DNA from: Clostridia bacterium
GTDB taxonomy: Bacteria > Bacillota > Clostridia > Lachnospirales > Lachnospiraceae
NCBI GenBank assembly: GCA_910576205.1
Contig: CAJTHL010000001.1
Coordinates: forward strand, 434,001 to 498,000
Direction of reading: 5' to 3'
DNA length: 64,000 bases
Each line of letters starts with the position of its first letter. Position 1 is the stretch's first letter. Made by a program: the position numbers and the translations under genes. The notes beneath the pieces were generated by a model. It worked only from the letters and a program-made list of their open reading frames with translations. It ran no database searches and had not been told where the DNA came from. Of this stretch, positions 8,340 through 16,337 are shown in pieces.

Positions 8340-9578
8340 CTAATAGCACCTGCGCACAGTCAGAATTGTCCGCGTAGTGGCCGAACTGATAATGATGCCT
8401 GTACTGGGCGTGCTGGCATGAACAATCTGTCCGCCTCCCACATAAATTCCCACATGACCGGAATAGCAGATGATATCTCCCGGCTGGGCCTCCGCATAGC
8501 TGACAGCCCGTCCGCAGCTGGCCTGGGCAGCCGAACTGTGGGGCAGGGAAATCCCAAAATGTGCAAACACCGACATAGTAAAGCCGGAACAGTCTGTCCC
8601 ATTGGTAAGGCTGGTTCCTCCGTACACGTAAGGCCTGCCCAAAAACTGTTTGGCATAGGATACAATCTGGGCGCCCTTGGCGCTGTTTCCACCACCACTT
8701 GAGCTTCCGCCGCCAACAGAAGAAGTGATGGATGAACCACCGATAGATGAGCTCCCGGAGCTGCCGTTCTGATTAGATGATTTTTCCGCAGCTTTTCTGG
8801 CTTCCTCCGCCTTCCTGGCCTCCTCTTGAAGCTTTTTGATTCTGGCATCCTGCTCTGTAATGGCTTTTTTATAGTCCTTCGCCCTCTGCTGGGCGCTGGC
8901 CAGCTTGCTGGAGAAATCCGCCTCCTGGGACTGCTTCTGGGCAAGGGTCTCCTCCACCCGGCTCTTTTCTTCCTCATATTCTGCCTGGAGAATCTCAAGC
9001 TCTGCCTTCTCATCCTCCAGACGCTGCCTTAACTGCTCTACCTCTTCCTTGGCCTGGTGATAGGCCTCCAGCATATTGCGGTCCTGGGTGTGTATCTCCT
9101 GGGCATAGTCGCTCTGTGTCAGAAAATCCGCCAGGCTTCTGGACTCCAGGAGCATAGCCAGGTAATCCGTGGTGCCTGCGCCGCCCTCCTCGTAGATGTA
9201 CTGGATCCGCAGCTTCATGGCCTCATACTGGTTATTCTCCCGCTCCACAGCCGCCTCGTAATCCAGCTGGGCCTGGGCAAGCTCCGCCTCCTTTTTCTCC
9301 AGATCGTGCTCCAGCATTTCCAGATTCAGAACAAGCTCGTCCAGCTCCGACCCCAGGCTGGTGATCTCGGACACAATAGCCTCCCGCTGGCTTTCCAGGG
9401 AGCTGATCTGTTTGTTTATGGAGTTCAGCTCCTTCTGGGCCTCATTCTTTCTCCTCTGGGCCTCCGAGATCTTGCTGCTGGTGGCATAGGCCGGAACGGC
9501 CGCCACACAAAGAGAGAGCACCAGAGTCCAGGCAATCCAGCATCTCTTCTTATGTACTATTTTATGTAAAAAATTCAT
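8340..9578 (-). CDS. Secreted NlpC/P60 peptidoglycan endopeptidase with N-terminal coiled coil (PcsB/CwlO-like)
   Basis: A 412-residue exported cell-wall hydrolase. An N-terminal signal peptide (basic start, hydrophobic segment, cleavage near AVPAYA) is followed by a long coiled coil of about 230 residues rich in Glu/Gln/Arg/Ala, a Gly/Ser linker, and a C-terminal NlpC/P60 domain. The catalytic Cys is in TDCSGF (about residue 330) and the His in GHVGIYVGG. The domain cleaves peptide stems between D-Glu and a diamino acid. The coiled coil resembles PcsB/CwlO, where an FtsEX-type partner activates the enzyme; no ftsEX is adjacent. It is a monocistronic unit with its own terminator. Confidence 0.92.
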   Translation of the reverse strand: MNFLHKIVHKKRCWIAWTLVLSLCVAAVPAYATSSKISEAQRRKNEAQKELNSINKQISSLESQREAIVSEITSLGSELDELVLNLEMLEHDLEKKEAELAQAQLDYEAAVERENNQYEAMKLRIQYIYEEGGAGTTDYLAMLLESRSLADFLTQSDYAQEIHTQDRNMLEAYHQAKEEVEQLRQRLEDEKAELEILQAEYEEEKSRVEETLAQKQSQEADFSSKLASAQQRAKDYKKAITEQDARIKKLQEEARKAEEARKAAEKSSNQNGSSGSSSIGGSSITSSVGGGSSSGGGNSAKGAQIVSYAKQFLGRPYVYGGTSLTNGTDCSGFTMSVFAHFGISLPHSSAAQASCGRAVSYAEAQPGDIICYSGHVGIYVGGGQIVHASTPSTGIIISSATTRTILTVRRCY

Positions 9579-9610
9579 TTATTACCCGTTCCTCTCTTGT
9601 GATATCTTTT

Positions 9611-9639
9611 ATTATAGACATATTTCCAGGGAAAAACAA
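9611..9639 (-). promoter_or_regulatory. Probable promoter of the NlpC/P60 gene
   Basis: Minus strand: perfect -10 TATAAT (9611-9616), 17-base spacer and a weak -35 TTGTTT (9634-9639), about 33 bases before the start codon. The weak -35 could mean that an activator is needed. Confidence 0.45.
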
Positions 9640-9695
9640 GCCCCTTTGTTACAACGCCGCTAACAATTTATAACAACTCCCGCCGTTCATTTCCG

Positions 9696-9729
9696 TTGAA
9701 AATCAAAACCAGGGGTGTTATACTGTATA
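9696..9729 (+). promoter_or_regulatory. Promoter and possible operator dyad of the ArsR-family gene
   Basis: -35 TTGAAA (9696-9701), 17-base spacer, -10 TATACT (9719-9724). The -10 lies inside the inverted repeat TATAC-T-GTATA (9719-9729), a plausible autoregulatory operator by position. The leader to the ATG is about 80 bases. Confidence 0.6.
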
Positions 9730-9808
9730 CATGCCCGGCCGGACTGAAGCACAGGCATATTTCCGGGTATAGTGAAGCAGTGAAACAAGCGCGGGAAAGG
9801 AGCGCCTT

Positions 9809-10105
9809 ATGGAACAACAGATTCTGGCCGAAGAAGAGGTCTACTTCCTGGCCGATTTATTCAAGGTATTTGGAGATCCCACACGGATCAAGGTTTTATA
9901 TCTCCTGTTAAAGGGAGAGCTGTGCGTCAACGACATTGCCGCCTCTTTAAGCATGTCCCAGAGCTCCATCTCCCATCAGCTAAAAGTTCTGAAGCAGCAC
10001 CGTCTGGTCAAATTCCGTCGGGATGGAAAAACCATCTTTTACTCTCTGGACGACGATCACGTCGTCAATATCCTAAGCCAGGGCCTGGAGCACATCGAGC
10101 ACTGA
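9809..10105 (+). CDS. ArsR/SmtB-family metal-responsive repressor, zinc-site (CzrA-like) type
   Basis: A 98-residue winged-helix repressor. The recognition helix region is SMSQSSISHQLKVLKQHRLV, followed by the wing FRRDGKTIFYSL. The last helix carries D-x-H-x10-H-x2-H (in DDHVVNILSQGLEHIEH), the spacing of the alpha-5 zinc/cobalt site of SmtB and CzrA. The alpha-3 region ELCVNDIA lacks the Cys-x-Cys of arsenic/cadmium sensors. SD AAAGGAG lies 6 bases before the ATG. No metal exporter is adjacent, so its targets are elsewhere or it regulates itself. Zn(II)/Co(II) sensing is inferred from the motif. Confidence 0.88.
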   Translation: MEQQILAEEEVYFLADLFKVFGDPTRIKVLYLLLKGELCVNDIAASLSMSQSSISHQLKVLKQHRLVKFRRDGKTIFYSLDDDHVVNILSQGLEHIEH

Positions 10106-10127
10106 CACAGACGGCGCAAGAATATGT

Positions 10128-10700
10128 TTACGCAAACTGCAGTTTCCCGGCCCCGCTTAAATCTTTCCAGGCAAACCGGCCTTCCTCACAGATCATATAG
10201 CCATGCCAGCTCCCTTCCTTGGGAATGGAGACGGAGCCGGGGTTCATATAGAGGCAGTCCTCCCCCCTGTGGCATACCGGCACATGGGTGTGTCCGTGCA
10301 GCAGAATGTCCCCGGGCTTAAGCATGAGCAGATGGCCCTGGTGAAATACATGTCCGTGTGTCACAAACACCATACGCTCTCTTCTGCCTTCCCCCTGTTC
10401 CTTTTCTGTCACTGGCACATAAAGCCATGCATAGTCCGCCAGAATGGGGAATTCCAGCACCATCTGATCCACTTCCGTATCACAGTTTCCACGCACGCAC
10501 AACAGCTCCTGCTTTATGCCGTTTAACATGGCAATCACTTCCTTTGGAGCATATCCCCTGGGCAGATCGTTTCTTGGGCCATGATATAAAAGATCTCCCA
10601 GGAGCACAAGCTTATCGGGCTTCTCCCTCTCCCAGGCCTTTAGGAGCTCCCCGCAGTAAAAGGCGGAGCCATGTATATCCGAAGCAATCATCAGTTTCAT
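10128..10700 (-). CDS. YfcE/MJ0936-family metallophosphodiesterase
   Basis: A 190-residue calcineurin-like phosphoesterase with all metal-binding motifs: SDIHGS near the start, LGDLLYHG, VRGNCDTEVD, VTHGHVFHQG and LHGHTHVP. Related enzymes hydrolyse small phosphodiesters in vitro, and the physiological substrate is usually unknown. Its ATG overlaps the stop of the thioredoxin-reductase-like gene by 4 bases (ATGA), so the two are translationally coupled. It converges on the ArsR gene with a 22-base gap and no clear hairpin. Confidence 0.9.
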   Translation of the reverse strand: MKLMIASDIHGSAFYCGELLKAWEREKPDKLVLLGDLLYHGPRNDLPRGYAPKEVIAMLNGIKQELLCVRGNCDTEVDQMVLEFPILADYAWLYVPVTEKEQGEGRRERMVFVTHGHVFHQGHLLMLKPGDILLHGHTHVPVCHRGEDCLYMNPGSVSIPKEGSWHGYMICEEGRFAWKDLSGAGKLQFA

Positions 10701-11560
10701 GCTCTGTTCCTCCTGGTAAAAGCAATAGCGCTCATGGCCGCCTGCGCCCCCTCGCCCACTGCCGTGGATATCTGTAAAAGACCGCCCACACAGTCGCCCG
10801 CCGCATAGAGCCCCGGCACATTGGTGGCCATCTTCTCATCTGTCACAATCTTATTGCCCTCTACCTGCGCCCCGACTTTTCTGGCCAGCTCCACAGCCCC
10901 CGCGCTACCAAGAGCCACAAACACACCGGATACGGAAATCTGTCTTCCGTCGGCAAACTCGATTGCTTCCACAACCTCGTCCCCTGTGACGGCTGAAATC
11001 CCGGCTGTCTCCACGGAAACGCCCTCCGGCACATCAATCTCTGGTTCTTTTCCATTTGTACACAGCACGGCCTGCCCCACCACGGGAAGAAGCTGCGCCA
11101 GCTCATGGGCCGCATACTCCCCATGTCCCAGTACCGCCACAGTCTTTCCCCGATAGAAAAAGGCGTCGCAGACAGCGCAGTAGCTGACGCCCTTTCCCTC
11201 ATGCTCCGTAAGACCAAAAAGCTTTGCCTTTGCCCGGGAAGCCCCGGTTGCCAGAATCACGGTCCTCCCCTGGTATTCCCCCTTTATTCCTGTCACACGA
11301 AAGGTTCCCGTCCAGGAAATGCCCAGGACTTCATCCTCCACGATCTCAGCCCCGAAGCTCTGTACCTGACTTCTGGACTGTTCCAGGAGCTCGCACCCGG
11401 AGATGGGCGCCGCCACGCCAAAATAATTCTCAATTTTCTCCACCCGTTCCAAAGCGCCCCCATCCTTTCCGATAACAAGGGTCTTTACGTTGGCCCGGCT
11501 GGTATAGAGTGCTGCGGACAGGCCGGCCGGCCCGGCCCCCACAATAATCACATCATACAT
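10697..11560 (-). CDS. Thioredoxin-reductase-like flavoprotein with atypical pyridine-nucleotide domain
   Basis: About 287 residues, start ATG 11560 with AAAAGGGG upstream. It has the FAD-binding VGAGPAGLSAALYTSRA, the redox pair CAVC near residue 130, and the C-terminal FAD motif GLYAAGDCVGGLLQISTAVGEGAQAA. It differs from NADPH-dependent TrxB in the second nucleotide domain: VLGHGEYAAHE replaces the usual GGGDSA-type motif, and the HRRxxxR NADPH 2'-phosphate motif is missing. This resembles the ferredoxin-dependent flavin thioredoxin reductases described in clostridia. The thioredoxin gene lies 21 bases upstream in the same run, making thioredoxin the obvious partner. Electron donor: inference only. 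Confidence 0.85.
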   Translation of the reverse strand: MYDVIIVGAGPAGLSAALYTSRANVKTLVIGKDGGALERVEKIENYFGVAAPISGCELLEQSRSQVQSFGAEIVEDEVLGISWTGTFRVTGIKGEYQGRTVILATGASRAKAKLFGLTEHEGKGVSYCAVCDAFFYRGKTVAVLGHGEYAAHELAQLLPVVGQAVLCTNGKEPEIDVPEGVSVETAGISAVTGDEVVEAIEFADGRQISVSGVFVALGSAGAVELARKVGAQVEGNKIVTDEKMATNVPGLYAAGDCVGGLLQISTAVGEGAQAAMSAIAFTRRNRA

Positions 11561-11581
11561 AGAATCCCCTTTTCCCAAGGC

Positions 11582-11893
11582 CTATACCCCAAGCAGGCTC
11601 TTTAAATGTTCCTTGTCCGCAAATCCGATCTGGGTCTTTGTGACTTTTCCTCCCTCAAACACCAGAAGCGTGGGAATGTTCATAACCCGGAACTGCTGTG
11701 CCAGCTCCATCTCCTCATCCACATTTACCTTGGCAAACTTCACGGTAGAAACCTCCTCCGCCAGAGCGTCCACCACGGGTCCCTGCATCATACAAGGCCC
11801 GCACCACACGGCCCAGAAGTCCACGAGTACGGGAATCTGGGATTTTAATACCTCCGCCTCGAAATTATTTTTCGTAATCTCAACAACAGCCAT
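11582..11893 (-). CDS. trxA: Thioredoxin
   Basis: A 103-residue thioredoxin with the canonical active site FWAVWCGPC (Cys31, Cys34), the cis-proline region MNIPTLLVF and the terminal GFADKEHLKSLL. It is a general cytosolic dithiol donor. Immediately upstream of the atypical thioredoxin reductase, the arrangement implies a dedicated redox pair. It follows the sodium symporter by 18 bases, so it is probably read from the same transcript. Confidence 0.95.
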   Translation of the reverse strand: MAVVEITKNNFEAEVLKSQIPVLVDFWAVWCGPCMMQGPVVDALAEEVSTVKFAKVNVDEEMELAQQFRVMNIPTLLVFEGGKVTKTQIGFADKEHLKSLLGV

Positions 11894-11911
11894 TCAAATT
11901 CTCCTTTCTAT

Positions 11912-13282
11912 TTATGAAAAAAACTTTGCATAGTATCCCTGTAAAAAGATAAAGAGCATAATTGCCGGCAGAATCCATTTGATATAGAAGCGCACTCCAG
12001 AGGGGAAGGAAATCCCTTTTCCCGTATTTGCCTCCCCAAGGAATTTCTCCCAGCCCCATCCATAACGGCTGGTGCAGAAAGCCACATAGACCAGGGAGCC
12101 CAGGGGCAGAATATTATTGCTGACCAGGAAATCCTCCAGATCCAGGACGCCCGTACCTGCTCCCAGAGGGGTAAAGCCGCTCCAGAGATTAAATCCCAGC
12201 ACACAGGGAACGGACAGCACAATAATAACCAGGCAGTTCAAAAGAGCCGCCTTCTTCACGCTGCAGCCCGTAAGGTCTGTGGCAAAGGAAATCAGATCCT
12301 GGAACACCGCCACAATAGTGGAAATTGCCGCAAAAAACATAAATACAAAAAACAGGGTGCCCCAGATCCGCCCTCCGGGCATGGCGTTAAACACATTGGG
12401 AAGGGTGATAAACAGGAGGTTGGGACCCGAATCCGGCTGGATATTGTAGGCAAAGCAGGCGGGGAAAATAATCAGACCGGCCATAAGCGCCACAATAGTG
12501 TCCAGCACCAGCACATTTACAGCCTCCCCGGTAAGTCGCCGCTCCCGGTCAATATAGCTTCCGAAAATGGCAATGGCTCCCATACCGATACTTAAGGTAA
12601 AGAATGCCTGCCCCAGGGCCGCAAAGATAGCTTCCCCCAAACCGGCCTCCACTAATTTTCCAAAATCCGGTTTTAAATAAAACGCAAGGCCTTCCTGACC
12701 GCCCTCCAGCAGGATAGAGTTGATGGTCAGCGCCACCATAAGAACCAGAAGGCTTATCATCATAACCTTTGTAATTTTCTCCACGCCCTTCTGAAGGCCT
12801 CCGGCGCAGATCACAAACCCCAGGATCACCACCGCCGCCATAAGCGCTGTCATAAGGGCGGGATTTCCCAGCATTGCGCCAAACTCTCCCTCCACGGCCG
12901 AAACGTCCATGCCGGAAAAGTCTCCCTTGACCATTTTAATCACGTAATAGGCCATCCAGCCGCCGATGGTAGTATAGAACATCATCAGCAGGTAGTTGCC
13001 CGCCATGGCCGGGTATTTAAACCAGTGCCACTTTGTCCCCCGGGGCTCCAGCTCGTCAAAGGAAAGCGCCACGCTTCTCTGGCTGGCCCTTCCCACCGCA
13101 AACTCCATGACAATCACAGGCAGTCCCAGAATCACCAGAAATACCAGATAGATCAGCACGAAGGCCGCTCCGCCATATTTTCCCGTAATGTAGGGAAATC
13201 TCCACACATTTCCAAGGCCGATGGCACAGCCTGCGGAAATCAAGATAAATCCAAGCCTGGAAGAAAACTTCTCCCGTTCCAT
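11912..13282 (-). CDS. Sodium-dependent transporter, neurotransmitter:sodium symporter (SNF/NSS) family
   Basis: A 456-residue membrane protein with about eleven or twelve hydrophobic segments. It has the family signature CAIGLGNVWRFPYITGKYGGAAF, where the unwound first helix (GLGNVWRFP) holds sodium and substrate in LeuT. Bacterial members usually import amino acids such as tryptophan, tyrosine or leucine with sodium; the substrate cannot be read from sequence. SD AGGAGG lies 10 bases before the ATG. The gap upstream contains two tandem copies of the 107-bp intercistronic repeat. Thioredoxin follows at 18 bases. Confidence 0.93.
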   Translation of the reverse strand: MEREKFSSRLGFILISAGCAIGLGNVWRFPYITGKYGGAAFVLIYLVFLVILGLPVIVMEFAVGRASQRSVALSFDELEPRGTKWHWFKYPAMAGNYLLMMFYTTIGGWMAYYVIKMVKGDFSGMDVSAVEGEFGAMLGNPALMTALMAAVVILGFVICAGGLQKGVEKITKVMMISLLVLMVALTINSILLEGGQEGLAFYLKPDFGKLVEAGLGEAIFAALGQAFFTLSIGMGAIAIFGSYIDRERRLTGEAVNVLVLDTIVALMAGLIIFPACFAYNIQPDSGPNLLFITLPNVFNAMPGGRIWGTLFFVFMFFAAISTIVAVFQDLISFATDLTGCSVKKAALLNCLVIIVLSVPCVLGFNLWSGFTPLGAGTGVLDLEDFLVSNNILPLGSLVYVAFCTSRYGWGWEKFLGEANTGKGISFPSGVRFYIKWILPAIMLFIFLQGYYAKFFS

Positions 13283-13298
13283 AACACATATCCTCCTA

Positions 13299-13512
13299 TT
13301 TAAAGTTCCGCAAGCGCCCTACCAGTGTGCCGGACCATAAAAGCATTTCCAGCCGCAAAAAGCAGCGTCTGTAAATCCTTTTGCACCCTGTCCGTCCACT
13401 TGCTGTTTAAAGTTCCGCAAGCGCCCTACCAGTGTGCCGGACCATAAAAGCATTTCCAGCCACAAAAAGCAGCGTCTGTAAATCCTTTTGCACCCTGTCC
13501 GTCCACTTGCTG
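13299..13512 (-). repeat. Tandem 107-bp intercistronic repeat, two copies
   Basis: Two directly adjacent 107-bp units (13299-13405 and 13406-13512) differ at one base (13355 versus 13462). Read on the minus strand each unit begins ACAGCAAGTGG and ends AGGGCGCTTGCGGAACTTT, so GCAAG and CTTGC could pair as arms. The array fills the gap from just after the stop of the upstream gene (13517) to the SNF transporter ribosome-binding site. Internal words AAGGATTT and GAAATGCTT recur in the element at 21 kb. Confidence 0.9.
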
Positions 13513-13516
13513 TTTT

Positions 13517-14143
13517 TCAGTTGTGCAACCGGGCTCTGTAGAGCACCAGGCCGCCCTTTCTTTCCTCTCCTGTATTCCAGAGTTCCCCCAGATCCAGCCA
13601 CTCCCACTCCCCATAGGTGACGGCCTTCACCAGGAATGTCTCTTCAAGAGCCTCGTACCCTGTCAGAAGGAACCAGTGCCACACATACTCCTTAAGCTTC
13701 GGGTTTTTGTGCTTTAAGAGCAGACAGGGGATGGGGAATCCGCCGTCAATCTGTTCCCGCACCTTTTCCCGTGCCTTCGCCTCCTCTTCCTCCCCGGAAA
13801 AGCCTTCCATCTCCAGCGTGTCAAGGCCCCGGTCCGAAAGGTAGGCTCCCAGGCCCTCCATATACAGCTCCAGCCGGTCAATGCCGCTCATCCTGGGCCT
13901 CAGGTAAGGCTTCATAACCTTGGAAAACCGGATATAATCCCGTTTGGTAAGATGCTCCTTCCCGTAGGGGTAAAACCCTGTGTCCCCCCTTACAAGCTCC
14001 GGTCTGTACAAGTCCGTATAAATACAAGTGTCGCAGGCAGTGACCGCCGCGCAGCCCCCGCCCTTCATCATGGGATCCAGAAACCAGTCCTGGCATCCCC
14101 CGTAACAGTCCGCTATCCAGAAATAATCCAGTTCCCTTTTCAT
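13517..14143 (-). CDS. Hypothetical protein, possibly papain-like (C39-like) fold
   Basis: A 208-residue protein I cannot name. Start chosen at ATG 14143 behind AAAGGATGG, just after the aldo/keto reductase stop. Visible features are an early DCYGGCQDWF, then GGGCAAVTACDTCIY, and near the C-terminus WHWFLLTGYE and YGEWEWLDLGELW. The order Cys-containing GGCAAV followed by a late H-x5-TGY recalls papain-like C39/BtrH-type proteins, but no catalytic triad can be asserted. It is Cys-rich at the N-terminus with no signal peptide, so probably cytosolic. Co-directional with the aldo/keto reductase. Confidence 0.7.
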   Translation of the reverse strand: MKRELDYFWIADCYGGCQDWFLDPMMKGGGCAAVTACDTCIYTDLYRPELVRGDTGFYPYGKEHLTKRDYIRFSKVMKPYLRPRMSGIDRLELYMEGLGAYLSDRGLDTLEMEGFSGEEEEAKAREKVREQIDGGFPIPCLLLKHKNPKLKEYVWHWFLLTGYEALEETFLVKAVTYGEWEWLDLGELWNTGEERKGGLVLYRARLHN

Positions 14144-14154
14144 GAACCATCCTT

Positions 14155-15303
14155 TCAGGCGCCAAAGATCTCCCGGGCCTGCCTCATATTTTCTATTACG
14201 GGCACCCCAAAGGGGCACCGTTTCTCACAGGCCCCGCACTCCACACAGGCCTTTGCCGTGGCAGACAGTAAGGCGTAGTGCTCCCGCACCGTCTCCGGCA
14301 CCTCCCCCTGGGCCTTTGCCAGATTCAGAAATTTCGTCACCGAGGCCACGTCAATCCCCTTTGTACAAGGCGCGCAGTGACCACAGTACATACAGTGGCC
14401 CTCCCAGCTTATTTTGGGAAGAGAAGCAAATGCGGACGCATAGTCTTTTTCCTCCTCCGGAGCATCCTCGTAGGAAATGCAGGTTTTTAATTCCTCCACG
14501 CTTCTTGCTCCGGCCATGACGCTGGCCACTCCCGGCCGGGTCAGGGCATAGTGGAGACACTGGAACCGGGTCAGGGCCTTTCCCGCCGGCGACAGCTCCA
14601 TGCTCAGGAGATCCCCGCCCCCAAAGGCCTTCATAACGGTAATCCCCACCCCGGCCCGCTGGCATGCCTCATAGAGTGCCTGGCGGTCCGGATCCATATT
14701 TACAAGGGGTTTTTCATAATTTTTCTCATCCCAGAGAGATTCCACATCCTCGTTGGCCGGAAGCAGGTCATAACAGGGATTAACGCTGAACATCAGCACA
14801 TCAATGAGCCCGCTGGCTACCGCTTCCAGGGCCGCGGCCGGATTGTGACTGGACATTCCAATGCTTTTAATAACACCTGCAGCTTTCAGCTCCCTGGCAT
14901 AAGCCATCACTTCCCCGTCCCGCACAGCTTCCCAGTCCGCCAGGGAATCCACATAATGGATCATGCCAATCTCCGCATAATCCGTACCCAGACGTCTAAG
15001 CTGATCCGTAAAGCCCTCCCTCACCTCATGAATCTCCCGGGTACGCTTATATTGCCCCTCCTTCCAGATGGTACAGAGATGGGCCTGCAACACAAATTTC
15101 TCCCGGCGGCCCCCAAGCGCCTTTCCCAGATGGGAACGCACCTGGGGATTGGGCGTATAGAGATCTATGCAGTTCACCCCGCCGGTCTCCATGGCGTCCA
15201 CAAATTCCCGTATTTTTTCGTAGGACTGATCCACAAAGCCTTCACAACCCATGCCGATTTCGCTGACCTTTATGCCTGTGCGGCCCAGTTCCCGGTATCT
15301 CAT
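14155..15303 (-). CDS. Aldo/keto reductase with C-terminal 4Fe-4S ferredoxin domain
   Basis: About 382 residues; start ATG 15303, 7 bases after GGAGG. The N-terminal ~290 residues are an aldo/keto reductase barrel: RELGRTGIKVSEIGMG, catalytic Asp in GVNCIDLYTPNP, MIHYVDS, and IGMSSHNPAAA. The C-terminus carries CMYCGHCAPCTKGID and CVECGACEKRCPFGVPV, two cluster-binding motifs seen in the ferredoxin-fused AKR family common in clostridia. It probably reduces a carbonyl with electrons supplied through Fe-S clusters or NAD(P)H. Substrate unknown. Confidence 0.9.
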   Translation of the reverse strand: MRYRELGRTGIKVSEIGMGCEGFVDQSYEKIREFVDAMETGGVNCIDLYTPNPQVRSHLGKALGGRREKFVLQAHLCTIWKEGQYKRTREIHEVREGFTDQLRRLGTDYAEIGMIHYVDSLADWEAVRDGEVMAYARELKAAGVIKSIGMSSHNPAAALEAVASGLIDVLMFSVNPCYDLLPANEDVESLWDEKNYEKPLVNMDPDRQALYEACQRAGVGITVMKAFGGGDLLSMELSPAGKALTRFQCLHYALTRPGVASVMAGARSVEELKTCISYEDAPEEEKDYASAFASLPKISWEGHCMYCGHCAPCTKGIDVASVTKFLNLAKAQGEVPETVREHYALLSATAKACVECGACEKRCPFGVPVIENMRQAREIFGA

Positions 15304-15358
15304 ATGCATCCCTCCATTACAGTGACGTATCCATTTTTACCGTATTTCTCTTATTCTA

Positions 15359-16213
15359 TCAGAATCCCATCAGAAATGGAAGCACTTCCTGCAGAATAAT
15401 ACCGGCAAGGACTGCCAGTCCGTATAATAACAGAAGGATTTTCAGACATTCGCCCTTGCTGCCGTCCATACGGAAAAGCACAGCCAGTCCCAGACCCGCG
15501 CCGGAACAGAGGCCCGCAATAGCTGCCCCAAAGCTGATTCCTCCCGCCAGATACAGCTCCGCCAGAAGCACAGAAGCGCCACAGTTGGGAATAAGCCCGA
15601 TAAGCCCTGTGATAAAAGGCTGGAAACGGGAGCCCCTGCCCAGAAGCGCCGCAAGATTTCCGGTTCCCACCGCAGCCAGCAAGAGATTCAGCGCCAGAGA
15701 AATCAGAAAAAGCCAGACAAAAATCCGCCCCGTATGGATCAGGGCGGGCCGCAGAATCCCTTTTGTCTCATGACAGCCGCAGGTTTTACAGAGATCCGAA
15801 ATATGCTTCCTGCTCTCCTTTCCCCGGTACAGGAGATCTATCCCGTATCCAGCGGCCATACCCACAAAAAATTTGACTGCCAGCAGACTGCCGATAAGTC
15901 CTGCCCTGTGGGGATGCCCCAGGAAAATCAGAACTGCCTCATCGGAGGTTGCCAGAAAAACCGCCAGCAGCGTCCCCAGGGAAATCAATCCCCCTGCGTA
16001 CAGATTGGCCGCAGCCGCAGAAAAACCACACTGGGGAACAAGACCCAGAAGAGCGCCTGCCCCAGGCCCAGCCTTTCCCACTCTGGAGAGGAAACGGTTT
16101 GTCATATGTCCACAGTGATGTTCCAGCGCCTCCATAGCCAGAAATGCCAGAAATAAAAAAGGGAGCGTCTTCAGACTGTCCCAGAAAGCATCCAGACATG
16201 CATCCACAAACAT
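15359..16213 (-). CDS. Putative heavy-metal/manganese permease (ArsP_2-like, 10-TM)
   Basis: About 284 residues; start ATG 16213 behind GGGAGGAG. A polytopic protein with two homologous halves, each carrying a cysteine motif: LVPQCGFSAAAANLYAGG and LIPNCGASVLLAELYLAGG. This duplicated P-x-C-G motif identifies the putative manganese/heavy-metal exporter family related to ArsP permeases. The central loop is rich in Cys/His (HISDLCKTCGCHETK), perhaps a metal-binding patch. A perfect consensus promoter lies 33 bases upstream, so expression should be strong unless repressed. Metal and direction of transport are inferred. Confidence 0.82.
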   Translation of the reverse strand: MFVDACLDAFWDSLKTLPFLFLAFLAMEALEHHCGHMTNRFLSRVGKAGPGAGALLGLVPQCGFSAAAANLYAGGLISLGTLLAVFLATSDEAVLIFLGHPHRAGLIGSLLAVKFFVGMAAGYGIDLLYRGKESRKHISDLCKTCGCHETKGILRPALIHTGRIFVWLFLISLALNLLLAAVGTGNLAALLGRGSRFQPFITGLIGLIPNCGASVLLAELYLAGGISFGAAIAGLCSGAGLGLAVLFRMDGSKGECLKILLLLYGLAVLAGIILQEVLPFLMGF

Positions 16214-16245
16214 ATTGTCTCCTCCCACTTCAGTTTCGCACTGTT

Positions 16246-16274
16246 ATTATATCTGCGGGTCTCTGGATTGTCAA
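16246..16274 (-). promoter_or_regulatory. Perfect consensus sigma-A promoter for the metal permease gene
   Basis: Minus strand: -35 TTGACA (16269-16274), exactly 17 bases, -10 TATAAT (16246-16251). The predicted leader is only about 25 bases. Confidence 0.85.
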
Positions 16275-16337
16275 TACACGGCATCCATCACATGCTCCAC
16301 AAACATCCTGTCCACCCTGGCGTATCCTGTCCTCAAC

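Noticed and set aside
13299..13512. Tandem repeats considered as a CRISPR array
   Set aside because: Only two directly abutting 107-bp units with no spacers and no cas genes nearby.
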